DNA of 64,000 bases from Hoplostethus atlanticus (taxonomy: Eukaryota > Chordata > Actinopteri > Trachichthyiformes > Trachichthyidae). Positions 12,006-27,000 of the stretch are shown one piece after another (the stretch's first letter is position 1; each line of letters starts with the position of its first letter). Both the position numbers and the translations under genes were made by a program. A model generated the notes under the pieces. That model was not told where the DNA came from and made no database searches. It worked only from the letters and a program-made list of their open reading frames with translations. The stretch is from contig JAXDDX010000114.1 of the NCBI GenBank assembly GCA_034670405.1, positions 688,001 to 752,000 of the forward strand. Reading direction: 5' to 3'.

Positions 12006-15000
12006 CTGTATCAACACACACAACACCTGTGAGTGAGTTAGACTGTTTGAATATGTGAGTGTTGTATTTAAAAAAAAAGCAACTTAGAAATTAAAGTGAA
12101 ACAAGGCAACAGTAAACATGTCATCCCCCACCAATGATGCAATCTGTCTTGTTTTGATCTGTAATTGTGATGCCCCCCTTGGGCTAATCAGTGTAATTTT
12201 TAAAATGTCACCAGGACCTCGCAGATTGGGACCGGCACCTATTTTGGTCAATCCAGAAACTCCTTCACACACAAAAAACATAAATCTAATAATAGTAATA
12301 ATAAATATTGTCTATTAACAACTCTTTTGTATAACCATGGCATCATATTGCATTACGCAATCAGAAAAAAATAAGTTGTAAGTTGCACTGTTTGAAAAAA
12401 TTGTTTTTAAACCAGTTGGCCAGTCAGAACCTAAGCAGGCCAGGGTGGTTTCGGAGAAACAGCCAACTGATGGCGGTGAAAACGTTAGCTATAAAAGCAC
12501 CCATCAAGTGCTGGAAGACAGAGAACATTTAAAGCTAAGAAACTATCACTACTAGTTGGCTTATTATGGACAAATCACATCGGGGCTGTGGCCCTGGTTC
12601 TTTAGGTCCAGAAAAAAAAGCCTGTTATTTTGGGCTGTTAAAGGTGCATTTAGATACATTTGTCCTGTATCTACATTATATAGGGTAAGTTTGGCTAACG
12701 TAAATGTGTGAGAGTTAAAATGTCAACAATGAGAAAATGTGGGTTAAGTTACCTGGGCGTGCTGCTACCAAAAATAAAGCTGCCCTCTACTGTCCCCATC
12801 ATGGTCTCATTTGTTTACGGTAATTAGACCAAGGTATCACAATTAATTTGAAAAAGATATATTGATGTTTAAAATGCTACAAATACCACATTTAACCACT
12901 TTATTTTCAAATAGACAACCATACATGCTTTAATTTATCAAAAATTTGGAGTTACTGGGTTTTTACAATGCCTAGTTTTTTTTGAAAGCTACTGTATCTC
13001 ACCAGACGGGAAGTCAGTCTCCAAGTCCATCATGGGAGAGGATGGGGGTTGATTCTCCGCACTGGTGCTAGGCGGGTCGCTTGTCCCCATGCTCCCCTCT
13101 GTCTGGGTGGTCATTACAGGTTCAGTTGACCCTGTGCTCCCCTCTGTCTGGGCGATAGTTTGGGGTTCAGTTGATTCCATGCTCTCCTCAGTCTGTGTGG
13201 TCAATAGGGGTTGATTTGACCCTGTGCTCCCCTGTGTCTGGGTGGTTATTAAGGGTTCAGTTGACCCCATGCTCCCCTCTGTCTTTGTGGCCGTTAGGGG
13301 TTCAGTTGACCCTGTGTTCCCCTGTGTCTTGGTAGCCATTAGAGGTTCAGTTAACCCCGTGCTCCACTCTGTCTTGGTGGCTGTTAGGGGTTCAGTTGCC
13401 CCCGTGCTCCCCTCTGTCTTGGTGGCCATTAGGGGTTCAGTTGACCCCGTACTCCCCTCTGTCTTGGTGGCCGTGAGGGGTTCCGTTGACACCGTGCACC
13501 ACTCTTTCTTGGTGTCGACTAGGGGTACCGTTGACCCCATGCTCCCCTCTGTCTTTGTGGCCGTTAGGGGTTCAGTTGCCCCTGGGCTCCCCTCTGTCTT
13601 GGTGACCATTAGGGGTGCAGTTGCCCCCATGCTCCCCTCTGTCTTGGTAGCCATGAGCGGTTCAGTTGACCCCGTGCTCCCCTCTGTCTTGGTAGCCATG
13701 AGCGGTTCAGTTGACCCCGTGCTCCCCTCTGTCTTGGTAGCCATGAGGGGTGCAGTTGACCCCGTGCTCCCCTCTGTTTTGGTGGCCATTAGGGGTGCAG
13801 TTGACTCCGTGCTCCCATCTGTCTTGGTAGCCATGAGGGGTGCAGTTGACCCCGTGCTCCCCTCTGTCTTGGTAGCCATGAGGGGTGCAGTTGACCCCAT
13901 GCTCCCCTCTGTCTTGGTAGCCATGAGGGGTGCAATTGACCCCATGCTCCCCTCTGTCTTGGTAGCCATGAGGGGTGCAGTTGACCCTATGCTCCCCTCT
14001 GTCTTGGTAGCCATGAGGGGTGCAATTGACCCCATGCTCCCCTCTGTCTTGGTAGCCATGAGGGGTGCAGTTGACCCCATGCTCCCCTCTGTCTTGGTAG
14101 CCATGAGGGGTGCAATTGACCCCATGCTCCCCTCTGTCTTGGTAGCCATGAGGGGTGCAGTTGACCCCATGCTCCCCTCTGTCTTGGTAGCCATGAGGGG
14201 TGCAGTTGACCCCATGCTCCCCTCTGTCTTGGTAGCCATGAGGGGTGCAATTGACCCCGTGCTCTCATCTTTACATACAGTAACTGGCAGGCCGGTTTGC
14301 ATTGCGCAGCCTTTTCTCCGAGTCTCCTCATCCTCCCAGCTTATAGGGGTCTCTGTCTCCATGTCGCCACTGTCCTGGTCTGTCACACACACACACACAC
14401 ACACAGATAAAATGAATGGGAACACTGTTTTGTGTTGCAACTGGTGCATCATGACCCCAAAGTTGCAAGATATCCAAAAAGGGACACAGACAAAGGAAAA
14501 CCTAGATAGAGGAAAAATACTTTCTCAAGTGAAATAGGTTGGAATATCTTGGATGGGGTGAAATTTGGGTGCTGATGCAGAACCAGAGGAGAACCAGCAG
14601 TCAAACCCTGAAATACGCACAAGGATAGGTAAAACATTCCAGGATTGTGTGTCGCTCTTGCAAATTTTCTTGATCTTGACCTAGGTCTAGGAGTCCCATC
14701 TTTTTCAAACCTCACCTGCATGGGAGATCAGCTTGTCCTTCCATATTACTTCTTCCCCCTCAGCGAAGTGCTCTGATTGGACAGCAGCATCTTTAACTTC
14801 CTTGTTCTGCGGCGGTATCACCATGGGTACTGGAACCTGGGAAAAATAGGATAGAAGAATAGAAGAATAGGTGGAATGTCATTTTAGCCTGGGAAATTCA
14901 TTTTCTTTGTCTGAGACTGTTCTACTGCACACTGTCGTAAATGCTGGAATTTATATATTTTCATACTTTTCATTCATATATTTCTACTTATTATGTTTTA

Positions 15001-18000
15001 GTGTTGTATTTGTTGGTTGTGCTGTTGTCGTGTTTGATACCACCCCATTTGCTTTATTCTTATCTATCTATTGTTGTATCCTCCTATCCTATTAAAATGT
15101 CATCAAATGTTATATAATGTAATATAATATAATTTAATGGGACGTACAGGCATGGGCATAGCCACCGGAACAGGCGTGTGCTGGGAGTACATGTTCATCG
15201 GCACTGGAATGAAGACTGGTACTGGGACTGGCACCATCACCATCTTCACCTTCTCCTCTCCTACCGAGGAGGTGAACGAGAGCAGAGACAGACCTGGAGG
15301 AGGGAGAGAGGGAGGGGAGAAGGATAGAAAGAACAAGGTAGAGCACAACAAGAGGATTAGGGTGGGAAGAGTGAATAAGTGAGGCAGGAGAAACAAGGGA
15401 GAAATGAGAGGGATGAGAAGAGAGAGGAAAAAATATTTTAAATTAACTCTGGATTTAAAAGATCATTAGTAGAAATACTCACCTTTCAGACAGAAATGCC
15501 ACAACAGTTGCCATACTACCCTTTCCCAAACTACCAAAACGCATGTTACCATTTTGTTATATCCACCTATCTTTATTATTGCCAAAACTATTGGCAAATT
15601 AGAAGGAAAGTATCCACTGGACCTAATACAGAGAATGACATCAAAGGGAAAATGGAGTATGGAAGTGATATGGAAGGTGTTTGTTCAAACTGAAAGAGAG
15701 CAGGAGGGAGTGAGACAATGTGTGTGTTGTGTTACGGAGGGAAAACGTCAAGCAGTTTGGTTCATTGGTCATAAGTGTTGATGCATATTTAAAAAGTTGT
15801 AAAAATACCCATTTGATATGCGTTTATGTTGAAGATGGACAATATATTCCTGATGAAAGAGTGAATGTTCACCTGGCTGCTGAACGTGGCTAGCCTAACA
15901 AATCTCAAATTGTGATTTTGTTAAATGATTTTGTTGAAATTAAATTAATTGTGATGCTTTGGTCTAATTACCATAAACAAATGAGACCATGGTGAAGACA
16001 ATTACCAGTGGTATTAAAAAATTAAGACCACATTTCCCATAAACCTGTTGCTTCAAGTTGTGAAGATGCTGTTGCCCTCCCACAGCGTAGCCTCGCCTTA
16101 TTTGCTTCTTTGTTCAAAGATTTTCTTTTTCACTTCACTGAAGAGGATAAACCTGTTGCAAGCGATTTTCCCCATCACCCTTTCATTCCCATCTTCCATT
16201 GCAAAAAAAAAGCTTTAACTCCATTGGCGCTAGAACAGTGCCCTATTCCTGTTTTGTGCCGTAAAGCAATCCAGCAGGTTTCACTTGTTTATGGTTGCAT
16301 ATACTTTTCCCAGTGAATTTTACCATTACCAAGACACATGATTTGATGTTACAATCCTTTGAGCCATAATGCAGAGTTAGCATTCACAACAAAAAAATGA
16401 TGCACTAACCCACAAATGGAGACTATAGAGGACATCAGGCTATGCCATCATAGATCTACGGGGCCATCACACAGGCAGCACCTTTCACTAGCCACCTAAT
16501 CTAAATGCTGTGGGAGTGAGTGTATGAGTGCAGGTATGTCACAGGAGTTATCAAGTGGTCACCTATCAGCACAGATGTTTTGTTGCTTTAGGACTACAAC
16601 ACCTCCAGAAGTATAGTGATCTGGTGAGTGATGCTGACCCTTCAGTAAACCATGTTTCCAAGACAGCCACAATGGGAGAATTCATGAGTGGGTATATGCT
16701 TCACCTACAAGGAAACTTGTGTATGTAAGCAGGTGTGTGTCCAGTCATCATGAACTTGAATGTTTCATTCACCTCTTTTTATGTGAACTGCAGGCTAGAG
16801 GTCAGGTCTTGCAGCTCTTGCCATGTTTATAATTACCTGTGCAAATTCTAGTAACTGTTCTGCTGTAGCTGATTTAACTCCTTATAGAACATTTTTGGCT
16901 AATCATGTAACTAATGTACCTACAGCAAGTTAACTTAACAATGATACACAATAAATAAGGATGGGATGTAAATCTGCACCTATTGAAAATTGCTTCAGTC
17001 ACTGGGAAGTTTTTCCACCCGTGGGCACCAGTGGTCCGAGCCAGTCTAGTGGTCAGCTTTGTGAGGACATATCCTTTGCTAGTCATATCCCATCTACAAT
17101 GTGTGGATAAACTCTTTTTATATTACCAAATAATGAGGATGAGACATCTAAACACCTTGTCCTGATTACTGTTGGATTGTACGATGCTACTCCAATGTTT
17201 GTTTACACAATTGAAGAAAAAGACAATTTACAAATTTAATTTATTTACATCTTTTTGCATTTGACAAATCAACATCAGCCTATCTTTTTCAGAAGGTGGT
17301 AACAGTATTCAGACCAGTAAAAAAAAAAAAAAGCATGAACAATTCCTCATACAGAAACCCAACATCAATTCATAACCCAACCCATATCAATTGTAATGGT
17401 TATATAACCTGGAATTAGAAAAAAAAAAGGAAAACTTTACAACCACTTCTGCAGATGAATAATAGAAAACCCTACATTTACAACATTGTGTTACAAATTG
17501 GGTCGTTAAAAAAAAACTTGTAATAAAAAAGTAAACTTGCATGACAACCTGTCATTTTTTCAGTAGTAAAATGTGAGCAGAAAATCCACTTGGGTAGTGA
17601 GGTACAGGTTATCGCCACGAGGAAAGAAATTCATTTTATTTTAAGTTTTTAACAAATTAAACTAACATTAAATTTATAATGTTATCTAAACATGAAACTT
17701 TATCAGTTTAACAGTTTAAGCAAATAAACTCAACATCAAAGTCTTCGATTAGTGCCTTGGTTGTATGGCTCAGACATTCAGAGGGAAGAGAAGTGATTGC
17801 AAACTATGGGCTCATTTAGACCTGGTAGATCCATCTCAAAGATCTGTCGGGGCTCTTTCTAGATAGGGCACCAAGCCAATAACGATTAGCTGGAAACTAA
17901 TCATTCTTAACAATTTATCAACAATTCCAGCTCAGTTTGCTAAGCCTCTGCATTGTAACTTCTTTCCTTGGATGCCTTCAACCAACCAAGCTCTCTTTGT

Positions 18001-21000
18001 CATCAGGTCGCAGCCACTTTTTCCACCATAAACCGCTCTCATTTCCTGCAAACACATCAAGCTTTCCCTTCCTGCTACTGTTGTTGGGATTCCAAATCCT
18101 TGTAATAACCTGGGGGAAATACTGACAGAGCTCAGGGTCTATTTGCTTAACCTCTACTTGGGCACTTTGGGCAAGAAAGGGCACTATGGCAAAGTTACCG
18201 TCGGGACGGTTAAACCTCAGCCCTTATCTTCTATACCTCACTGTTAGCTATTGCTAGCTATTGCCAAGATATCCGAATGTGCCTCAAGTGTCCGCTGCTG
18301 CCGCAAATAACCCCCCCCAGCACTATGGGCTCAATCTCTAATGCCACTTATAAGCCATCCTACGGGCCAAACGTCCATAACGGCAGCAGTGACTACACCA
18401 GGTCAGCAATCATTCGCCTCTTTCTCACAGCCAGGCTACCCATGGTGGCCAGAGTGCAACTTTTGGTTTCTCAAAGGGTTTTCCCAAATCTGTCTCAGGA
18501 TCAGCCCACTGACCCCGTCCTCCCAAACACCCACTGCTTAGAGGACATGCGCTTAGGGTCTTTGTTTTTGGCACAGTAGGACAAGATCACATCCTTCTAT
18601 GATGATCTTGCCTCCCAACCCAAGGACATCCACCTATTTATAGACATTTACAAAGCCCTCTATCAAGTTTGGATGCTTTTATTAGGGGATAGTGTTTCAC
18701 CTCAACGTGACGCATTTTATTAGTTTTTTTGGTTTGCTCCGTGCTCTGAGTTTATGACTCACCAGCCATCAGTTTTAATATTTTCAATTTACCATTGTAT
18801 ATAGGTTGTTTTTTTTCCCCATCCACTCCTTTCCTTGCAGACCTCAGTCAACATGCCTCTTCAATGGTTTCAGTCCCAGACTAATGGCATCCAGCACAAA
18901 TTGCAGGTCCAATCAAAGTGCTTGCCTCCAAATCAGAGGGACAAAGCAGACAAATGATGTGAATTTCAAAATGAAATACTTGGTTAACAAGCTAATACGA
19001 GTGAAAATAAAACAGAGTGATTCAGTAGGCTGCATTCAGGCAAGCAGCAAGGCACAAGTGACCTTGACACAAATCAACTTTTCAGCCTGGAACCTAAATT
19101 GAGGTCAATTTAATCACATCCTGAGCAACCCATTCCAGGTCCTGAAGCAAACTGTATAAATTCAATTAACCTCATTTGTCAATATACACACCATGCTCAA
19201 ATGCTGACAATGTTTGACTTAAAACCATTTAATGGAAAATTATAAAGTGATGAGTTCTAAAACATTTGGCAAGCTCTTGCTATGTTTGAAATCAGCTTCA
19301 GCCAAGTGTTTTCATGTATTTCAACACGTAGATCAATGAGGTCTGCTTACTTTTCATATTGTCTATTACAGTATAGTCTGTGCAGGTCAAAGGCAGCCTC
19401 TGCGGAAGCATCTCAACCATGACTATACCGTTTGTCTGTCCACCAGTCTGAAACGGTATAGTCATGGTTGAGATGCTTCCTCAGAGGCTGACTAGACCCT
19501 TCCATCTGTCAGAAACTGATCAGAAACACTGCATGTGTAGTTAAAAATGTGCACACATACTCCAGACAAATAAACAATCATATAGCGCTGAAAATTTCAT
19601 GTAACTGAGGAAATAACAGACAACCCATGCTAGACCATTCTGCAGTTCAAATTATTCCGTCCAAAACTTTAGTAACAGACCACAAAAGAAGGAGGTTGAG
19701 GTCAAAAGATGTGTGCGGTTGTGGACAGCAGCAACCCTGCTGTCTTTTTGCCTCCAGGCTGAGGGTAGACGTTAACGTCTCATGTCAGGAAATCAGGAGG
19801 CTGTGGAGAGAAAAACTCCTCTTCAAAAGTCAGTCACATTCAAATGAAAACGGCCTTAAATTTCCCTAAATTTTAAATGGAACATTGTTATGATTCTGAT
19901 TTCAATAACATTAAAATCATCGGTCAATCATGATCATGCACACACAAACACAAAACGGCAGTGCTGCAGATGTGCTACGAACAGTGCCTTTTTGATGTTG
20001 CTATTCTAAGTTCAGAGCAGCGCTGCACAATTAACTGTAGGTAATTGTATATCCTGATTTGACATTTCCACAATTAATAAATCATATAATTTGGCAATAT
20101 TTTCAATTCCCCTGAAAGTCCAGGTGCGGTATGTCAAGGGCATCCATTATTGTCTAATCAAAACATTGAACTTCAGCTCCGGTGGGAAAGAAACACACCA
20201 CCATACACCATATTTGGAAAATGTAGCAACAAGCTAAGTGGAAAAGAATGGATAAGCCCAACGTTAAATAGGAAAATCCATCCCAATTCTCCATAGTCTA
20301 AACGCAAAACAGTGTTTTAGCTCCTAAAAGTGGCCTTAGGGTTGCAGCTGCACCACGTTTTAACTACAGGCAAGAGACAAAATAATGGAAACACTTTATT
20401 GTACTACAAAGTTAGCTGTATGTGCATGTGGGGTGCCACATATATATGTCTTGCAACTCTGGGGACATGAGCTTCCTCTTGGGAGAGGCTTTTGTGACGC
20501 AGCCAGTCTGAGCACTACTCATCTATTATAAAACTGTCAGTGCACTGTGGCGGCGAGTGCACTGCTTTCGAAGGGAATGAGAGGACAATAATACAATACA
20601 ACAATATTTAGCAAAATAACCAGGATTATCATTTTTGCCATAATTGTGCAGCCCTAGTTCAGAGTATAAATGGAAAAATACTATTATTGTTATTATTTAT
20701 AAAGCTCACCTTGTGTTTCCAGTTCAGGAGCCGACCTGTAGATCAGTCTGGTGTGGTAAAGCTCAAAGCATGGGACAGGACAGAGGCTGGGCTCTCCTGG
20801 ACATGTCCTACAGTAATACAACGTCTGCCTCCTCTCTGTCCCATTCTCCTGCTCACAACCCTTCTGTGTTACACAGTTCTCCCCATCTGAGTTCATCCCC
20901 TTCATCTCCTCCTCTTCTTCCATTGTCTTCTCTTGCTCCTCCTCCACCTTTCCCCTCTTCCTCTCCCTCTCCTCCTCCTCCTCTACTCTCTTTCTCTTGT

Positions 21001-24000
21001 ATTTTGCGCAGACCTTGCAGTCAGAGTTGCCAGTCTCCCTCTTGCCAGGGAAATGGCGTCCGGTTAGGCGTGCCGGTATGTTGTCACATGGTTGGGTATC
21101 GCCCTGAGGTTTTGGTGATGGTGCTGGAGACGTGGATGCTTCAGAAGATCCTTCAGTAGACGGAGGGGCAGGCTGCGACGGGCTAGCTAGCTGAGCTGGG
21201 GCTATCGCTGAAACAGCTGGTCGTGAGCAATGAATGAATGAAAGGAAAGCTGTTGTGGAGGGTTGTGACAAAAATCTACAATAGATAGGCTGGACACTGC
21301 CTGGAGGAGCCTGGCTAGCTCCTGCAGTGCAACTAAACCTAGTAAGTATTTTGACAATATTGTTGTGGGAATGAGCATTGATTGATGCATGGACTAGGGC
21401 AGAGTTCCTCAAATCTGGGCCTCGGGGTCCAGAGCGCTGCTGGTTTTCTCTCCTACCAGGAAGTTAATTGCATTCACCTGGCATCCCAGGTCTTAACCAA
21501 TCCCTGATTAGACAGCTAGAATGGAAACTACCTGGCAGAATAGAAAACCAGCAGTACTCTGGGCACAGAGGTCCAGATTTGTGGACCACTGGACTAGGGT
21601 TACACAGATATGGAGTTTAGAACATCATATCGATATTCTTTGGACTGAAGTAGCTGATAATAATTCAGTACCTTTGATCTTTAAAAAAAAAAAATAATAA
21701 TTACAAGGATTCAATGTTTCCCCCAGAATTGTATCCTTGTCAGGATAGAAAAGCCTCTGAAACAGCATTAAGACCATCACGACACTAAAACTCCAAATAC
21801 AAATAAAATTGTTTGAGTTGGGTTAATATTTTCTAAAGGCAGGGTGAGGCACTTTTCTTTTCAGGTTTTAAAAACTGAAATCCCAAAGCTACTCAATACT
21901 GGTCGGGGGGAGAGCAAGGTGGAACATACATCATATCGGCAGTGGACGACATTGGCTGATATGTGATTTTTAATAAAAAGCCAATATATCAGTTTAACCC
22001 TATCAGAAAGTTGGTATGTTCAACACATCAAGCTCCTGATTCTCAGGCACTGAACCAATTCTTATTTCCATCACAGTCAAAGGTTTTGTGACAGCTGACA
22101 TGACTATCCCATTCAAATTCTGTGCTTTGCGATTGGGACCATTCATCAACCCCCTACATTTCACACAAACAAGGACTACTGTTCCACTGCTGCTCCTCCC
22201 CCGGGTGGAAATTTCTAAATTTTGTTCTCTTTACAGCTCACACGAATTACAAGTCAGGCTAACAGCAGTTTGGGAGGGACACATCTTGTCTTACAATATG
22301 CCTATTCAGTTCCACTGCTGAATGTGAGACAGAATAGACTGATGGAGATGGAGGACTTCTAACAAGTGCCCCAGCTTGTTCAAATGTTTTTGGTTGTTAC
22401 CTGCTGATTCAGAAGCCGGTGTGAGCAGCTGGCACAGGCTTTCCTGGTCCATAGTGAAGGGGCGACACAGAACTGACTTGTTCTTCATTTGACGTCGACG
22501 GGACACAGGCACACGCGTGGCATCGGTCTGGGTACTAGCCTGGAGATACATTCAAACATGATGTATAGTACTACAACAAAGAACAAATACACTCTTGAAT
22601 TTATATGATCTTAATCCAAAGCCTGGAGAAATACACATAACCATACGTATGTTGCAGTGGAGGGATTCTTATGACCCTAATCAGATAGTTAGTCTCATGC
22701 TTGGCTCACTAAAGCATGATGGTAAATTACTCCTTTGTCATGTGGGGTCCATAGTCTGTGAACAATGTTGGGTCCAGACTCACAGTTTAAGAAACCAGGC
22801 TGTAACTGCATCAGATTCAATTAAGCACACATCTTTGTTCATACACACACACCCACCCACCACTTACATTGCCTAGGTTCTTGCCATGGGTGTTGGAGGT
22901 TGGAAGTGCACCTACAAAAGAGGGACGGAATATTACAGCTAGCATTCAACCCCATTCAGAGAATTCCATATAATAATTTCTATATAGTCATTCATTTTAT
23001 TGATTTGTTTATTTATAGAATCTATACATTTTCTCTTTCTCTTTATTACAGCTATGGTTCGTATTTTTTAGTCTGGGCTAGTGTGTAGTCGCCCTGACCA
23101 ATGCATAGTAGATGAATATGAGCCTTTGTCGGCATATGGCATTTACATGGAATGATCAGTAACCAGTGTCATATACCTGTACACATGGAGATAGTCTAAC
23201 GCAGCTTTGAGGTTGTGGTCATTATGGTGTGTTATTTTGATGCTCCATGGATGACTCCAGGGAACCAGCATTTGCACTGGTTTGATCTTTAATCGTGGTG
23301 AATGCATATAAACAAACATGTAAAAAAACAGGCAAAAAAATCCAGTCATGCTGGAATGTTGCTTTAGCTTAACAAAACGTTGGTAACCAGACCCTTTGAC
23401 TGCTTTATTTGGGGTTTCCTCGTCCACATTACAACTGACAAATATGAATAAAGGTGTTATTGCTTTTGTTACTTTGTTAGCAAGACGGCTAATCTTGCTT
23501 AGATGGAAATCCTCTGTACCCCCTTCCCATGCTCTTTGGATTAAATCTATCCTAAATTGTATAAAGCTGGAAAAAATTAGACATACACTCAGAGGATCTT
23601 TAAACAAATTCTATACAATGTGGGCTCCCTTCTTCTCTTATGTCAAGAGGCTTCATTTCCCTGCAGTACCAGAGTGATGAATGTATATTTATCTTACATA
23701 TGTGTATTGTACATTATCTTTTTTATTTTTTATTGTTTTTGAGTATGACCTGTAGGATTGATATCAGAGCTGGTTGACCTATAAACCATTGTATTCATTT
23801 CTTTGCTTTGCGTTTGCTTTTCGTCTGTTTTGTTGCGTGTTATTTTTGGTATGTTGTTAGATGTTCTTATCGGATCATTTTCAAGTGCAATTCCTTTGTA
23901 AATGTTGACTATGCTGAAAATCCAATAAACAAAGTTTAAAAAAAACAAAAAACAAAAAAAAACGTTGGCTATTTAGCGCCGTTAGCAAGTAGTACCTGAA

Positions 24001-27000
24001 ATCATTTCCTTCATGCCATTGCAAATCATGAATTTGCACTGCTTTCCTTCCTGTACTTAGTGGTATTTTTCGTTAGCCTACACGCAAGCGGATACCAATT
24101 CAATTCAAATGCAACACAAGCTAATTTTTTGTTTCCCCTTGCAAACTAAAACAAATGGCAGAGAGAATACACACAGAGCGTGTGCGTTATTTATTCAGGT
24201 AACTCAGCTACTACCACATTGATTAAAACATTTCCTGTGGGGAATGCTGTATTATCCATATATACTAACATAAAACTTAGGCTCCTAGGCTCAGCATATG
24301 AACTAACCAGTCAGAGCAGTGTCTGCAGTCACATGGGGCTGAGTGGCAGAGCCGCTGGCCAGTGAGACAACATCAGCAATGACAGGGTTCATCTTTGAAG
24401 AGTGGTGGGGCTGAATTGGAGCTGGGGGGGGTGAGAAAGAAGGGATCAAAGACAACCCAATCCAGATTTTAAGTAGGGTGCCACCTGAGGCACAAAGATT
24501 ACCCCACGACTGGCTTCATTTAAATGGATTTAAAAACCGTTCACTCTCAAAGCGACTGAGCTCTTGACAATAAGAACATCAACAGAGGGATAGACGTCAA
24601 GGACGCTGCTCGGTGATTTGTTATAAAGCTCCACCGATTCAACCTCAGACGTGAAGAATGGAGGGGAGAGGAGCAGTAGGTCCGTGGCCAGGCTGGCAGG
24701 GATGATGTTTTTTCCAGTTGCGGAAATCAATGTATAAAAAAAAGTCAATGGAGAGCACTTTGGAGTCAGACACATCCAAGGCCTGACAGAAGACATCAGT
24801 TTACATCTTTAAATAGAGAATCATGACTAAACATCATAGTGATAATGGGACACTACTGTACTCTGCATTTACCATATGGTGTAAGCGGTGCCGAGCCTGT
24901 GCCGGCACCGTTGCTGCTGTTCCGTTGGTTGGTCTCAAAATGCAGGTGGCAGTATTGCAGCAGGCAGGGCAGGGTGCAGAAGTTACGGACTGAACCCAAA
25001 CACTGCAGCTTCTCAGTCATGTAGCCCTGCTTCTTGCAACTGTCACACCGAGCCATCTGGAGAGGATATGATAAGATCAAAAGAGAGGAGAGAACGGCAA
25101 GAGAGACACAATGGGAGAGGATAAACTAGAGATGCAGAACACAGTTTGTGTGTGTGCCAATGTAAGCGTTATGTATGGGTGTATGTGATGTGTGGCGTCC
25201 CACTCAAAGTGCATCTCAGTGGGACATACACACACTTTTATACTAGCTTTATTGTATAGGACTTTTTAAAAAACAAAAGTTTACAAAGTCCTTCACAATA
25301 ACGACAAATAAAAGAAGCAGAAACAAGATTACAAAAGCAAAGAAGAGGACAACAGCAAAATCAAAAAGATGTGTGAGGTGTGGGAGAGTGTACCTACTCC
25401 ATAGTACAACACAGTGCTTTGCAACATGCTTGCCTGTGTTTGTGTGTATTAATATAGTGTATCTCCCTACCCAATACAACCATGGTCAGAACTGTGCATT
25501 CACCACAGTACGTGTGCATCAGCAAATGTGTATCCTTGTTGACAGGGTTAACAGTATTGTGTAACGATACGTGGGTTGGGACCTGCGTTCCAACGCTATG
25601 GAATATTGGCACAAAATATCAGCTCTTGGCTATTTCTATCCAATCTCTAATCACACTCAGCTGCTGCATGGAAACACACCGCACGCACAAGCCTTTTTCC
25701 TACACCTGCTTGTGTGAGACAGACATGGGACATGCAACTACATACCCCATAGTAGAGTACAGTGTACTGGGACATGCAGTGGGGCCTGCAGAACTCCTCC
25801 ATCCTACCGCCATAGTGGCTGTGCAGCATCTTCTGCCCAATGCAGGCGCAGTAGCTGCAGGGACGCCATGGTTGATCCTTGTTACGAGACGTCAGGTCAT
25901 GTTTGAAGAGTAGCTTACAGCCTGGGGGAGAGACGAACAGGATGGTTGGGATTGGTATTTGTACTTTAAGATAGGATAAGCCTACCATTTCAGTCCACGT
26001 ACCCCATAAATTATTAAATTGGGGGGGTTTAAAATGTTATTATAGACTGTTCTCATGGATAATGTGTACAGTTGATACCACTGTACACATTAACTAGAAA
26101 ATTCAAAAATGTCTAGGTTTTATTGTTTGGATGCCTGAAATGCAATCCCGTTCAAATCAGACTTTTAACTTTCATTCGGATTTAGTAACAAGTAAAATCA
26201 AGGTAATGACCCATCGGGATACCTCAGGTCAGTGTGGCGATACTCACTCTCACTGCAGAACACCATGTCCTGTTGGTTGTAGGTGATGATGTCAAAGAGC
26301 ACTTTCTCCAGTTTACAGCACTCACACACAGCCAGGATATTCTTCTGGGTTTTATACTGCTCACAGCATGCCTTATTGCAGAACATGTATATACGACCCT
26401 GCAGGCAAAAATGATCATCGTCATAATCATTATCGTTGTTGTTATCATCAGGGTTGGCAATTAAGGTGAAGTGAGGATTGCAGTAAGGTTAGCTAGGTTT
26501 ACTCTGTGTGTGTTTGAGCTCTGCTTCTTACCTGGTAACTGAATAGCAGTGGCTTGGCACTGAACTGTTTGCTGCACTGATTGCAGGTCAGTTTGGAGGG
26601 ATCACTCGCCCCACCTTCCCCTGGCTTCGGGTGTTGCCCGGGAGGGACTCTAGCCTGGACTTGGCCTGGGACTGAGGGAGAGGACAGGTTGGGGTAGGGA
26701 GGCAGCAGGGAGGGCACTGAGGTATGGCTGGGATGGTGGCCAGGGGAGGGGACAGGAGTCGAGAACTCCTGAGAGATGGGAGGAACTGAGCTCGCACCGG
26801 CTGAGGGCACTGGTCTGGGGGTGTCACGGAGGGAGGGGTCCCTGAGAGAGGAGGTTCCATTGGTCAGTTCTGGTGGAGAGGTGTGTCCCATTTTCTGCAA
26901 GACACACAGGAAAAATAACAGCATGGTTTATCCAACAGAGGCCAAGGTTAAGTAAAACAGACAGATGCTCCATGCTCAGAGCTGAAAAGATCACGTGGTA

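Noticed and set aside
13224-14537. 437-codon plus-strand open frame
   Set aside because: It is the mirror of the zmym4 45-bp repeat exon; a repeat whose unit is a multiple of three stays open on both strands. No splice context or conserved residues on the plus strand.
18181-18680. Possible retroelement fragment in zmym4 intron 19
   Set aside because: Frames are short and show no reverse transcriptase, integrase or transposase motif.
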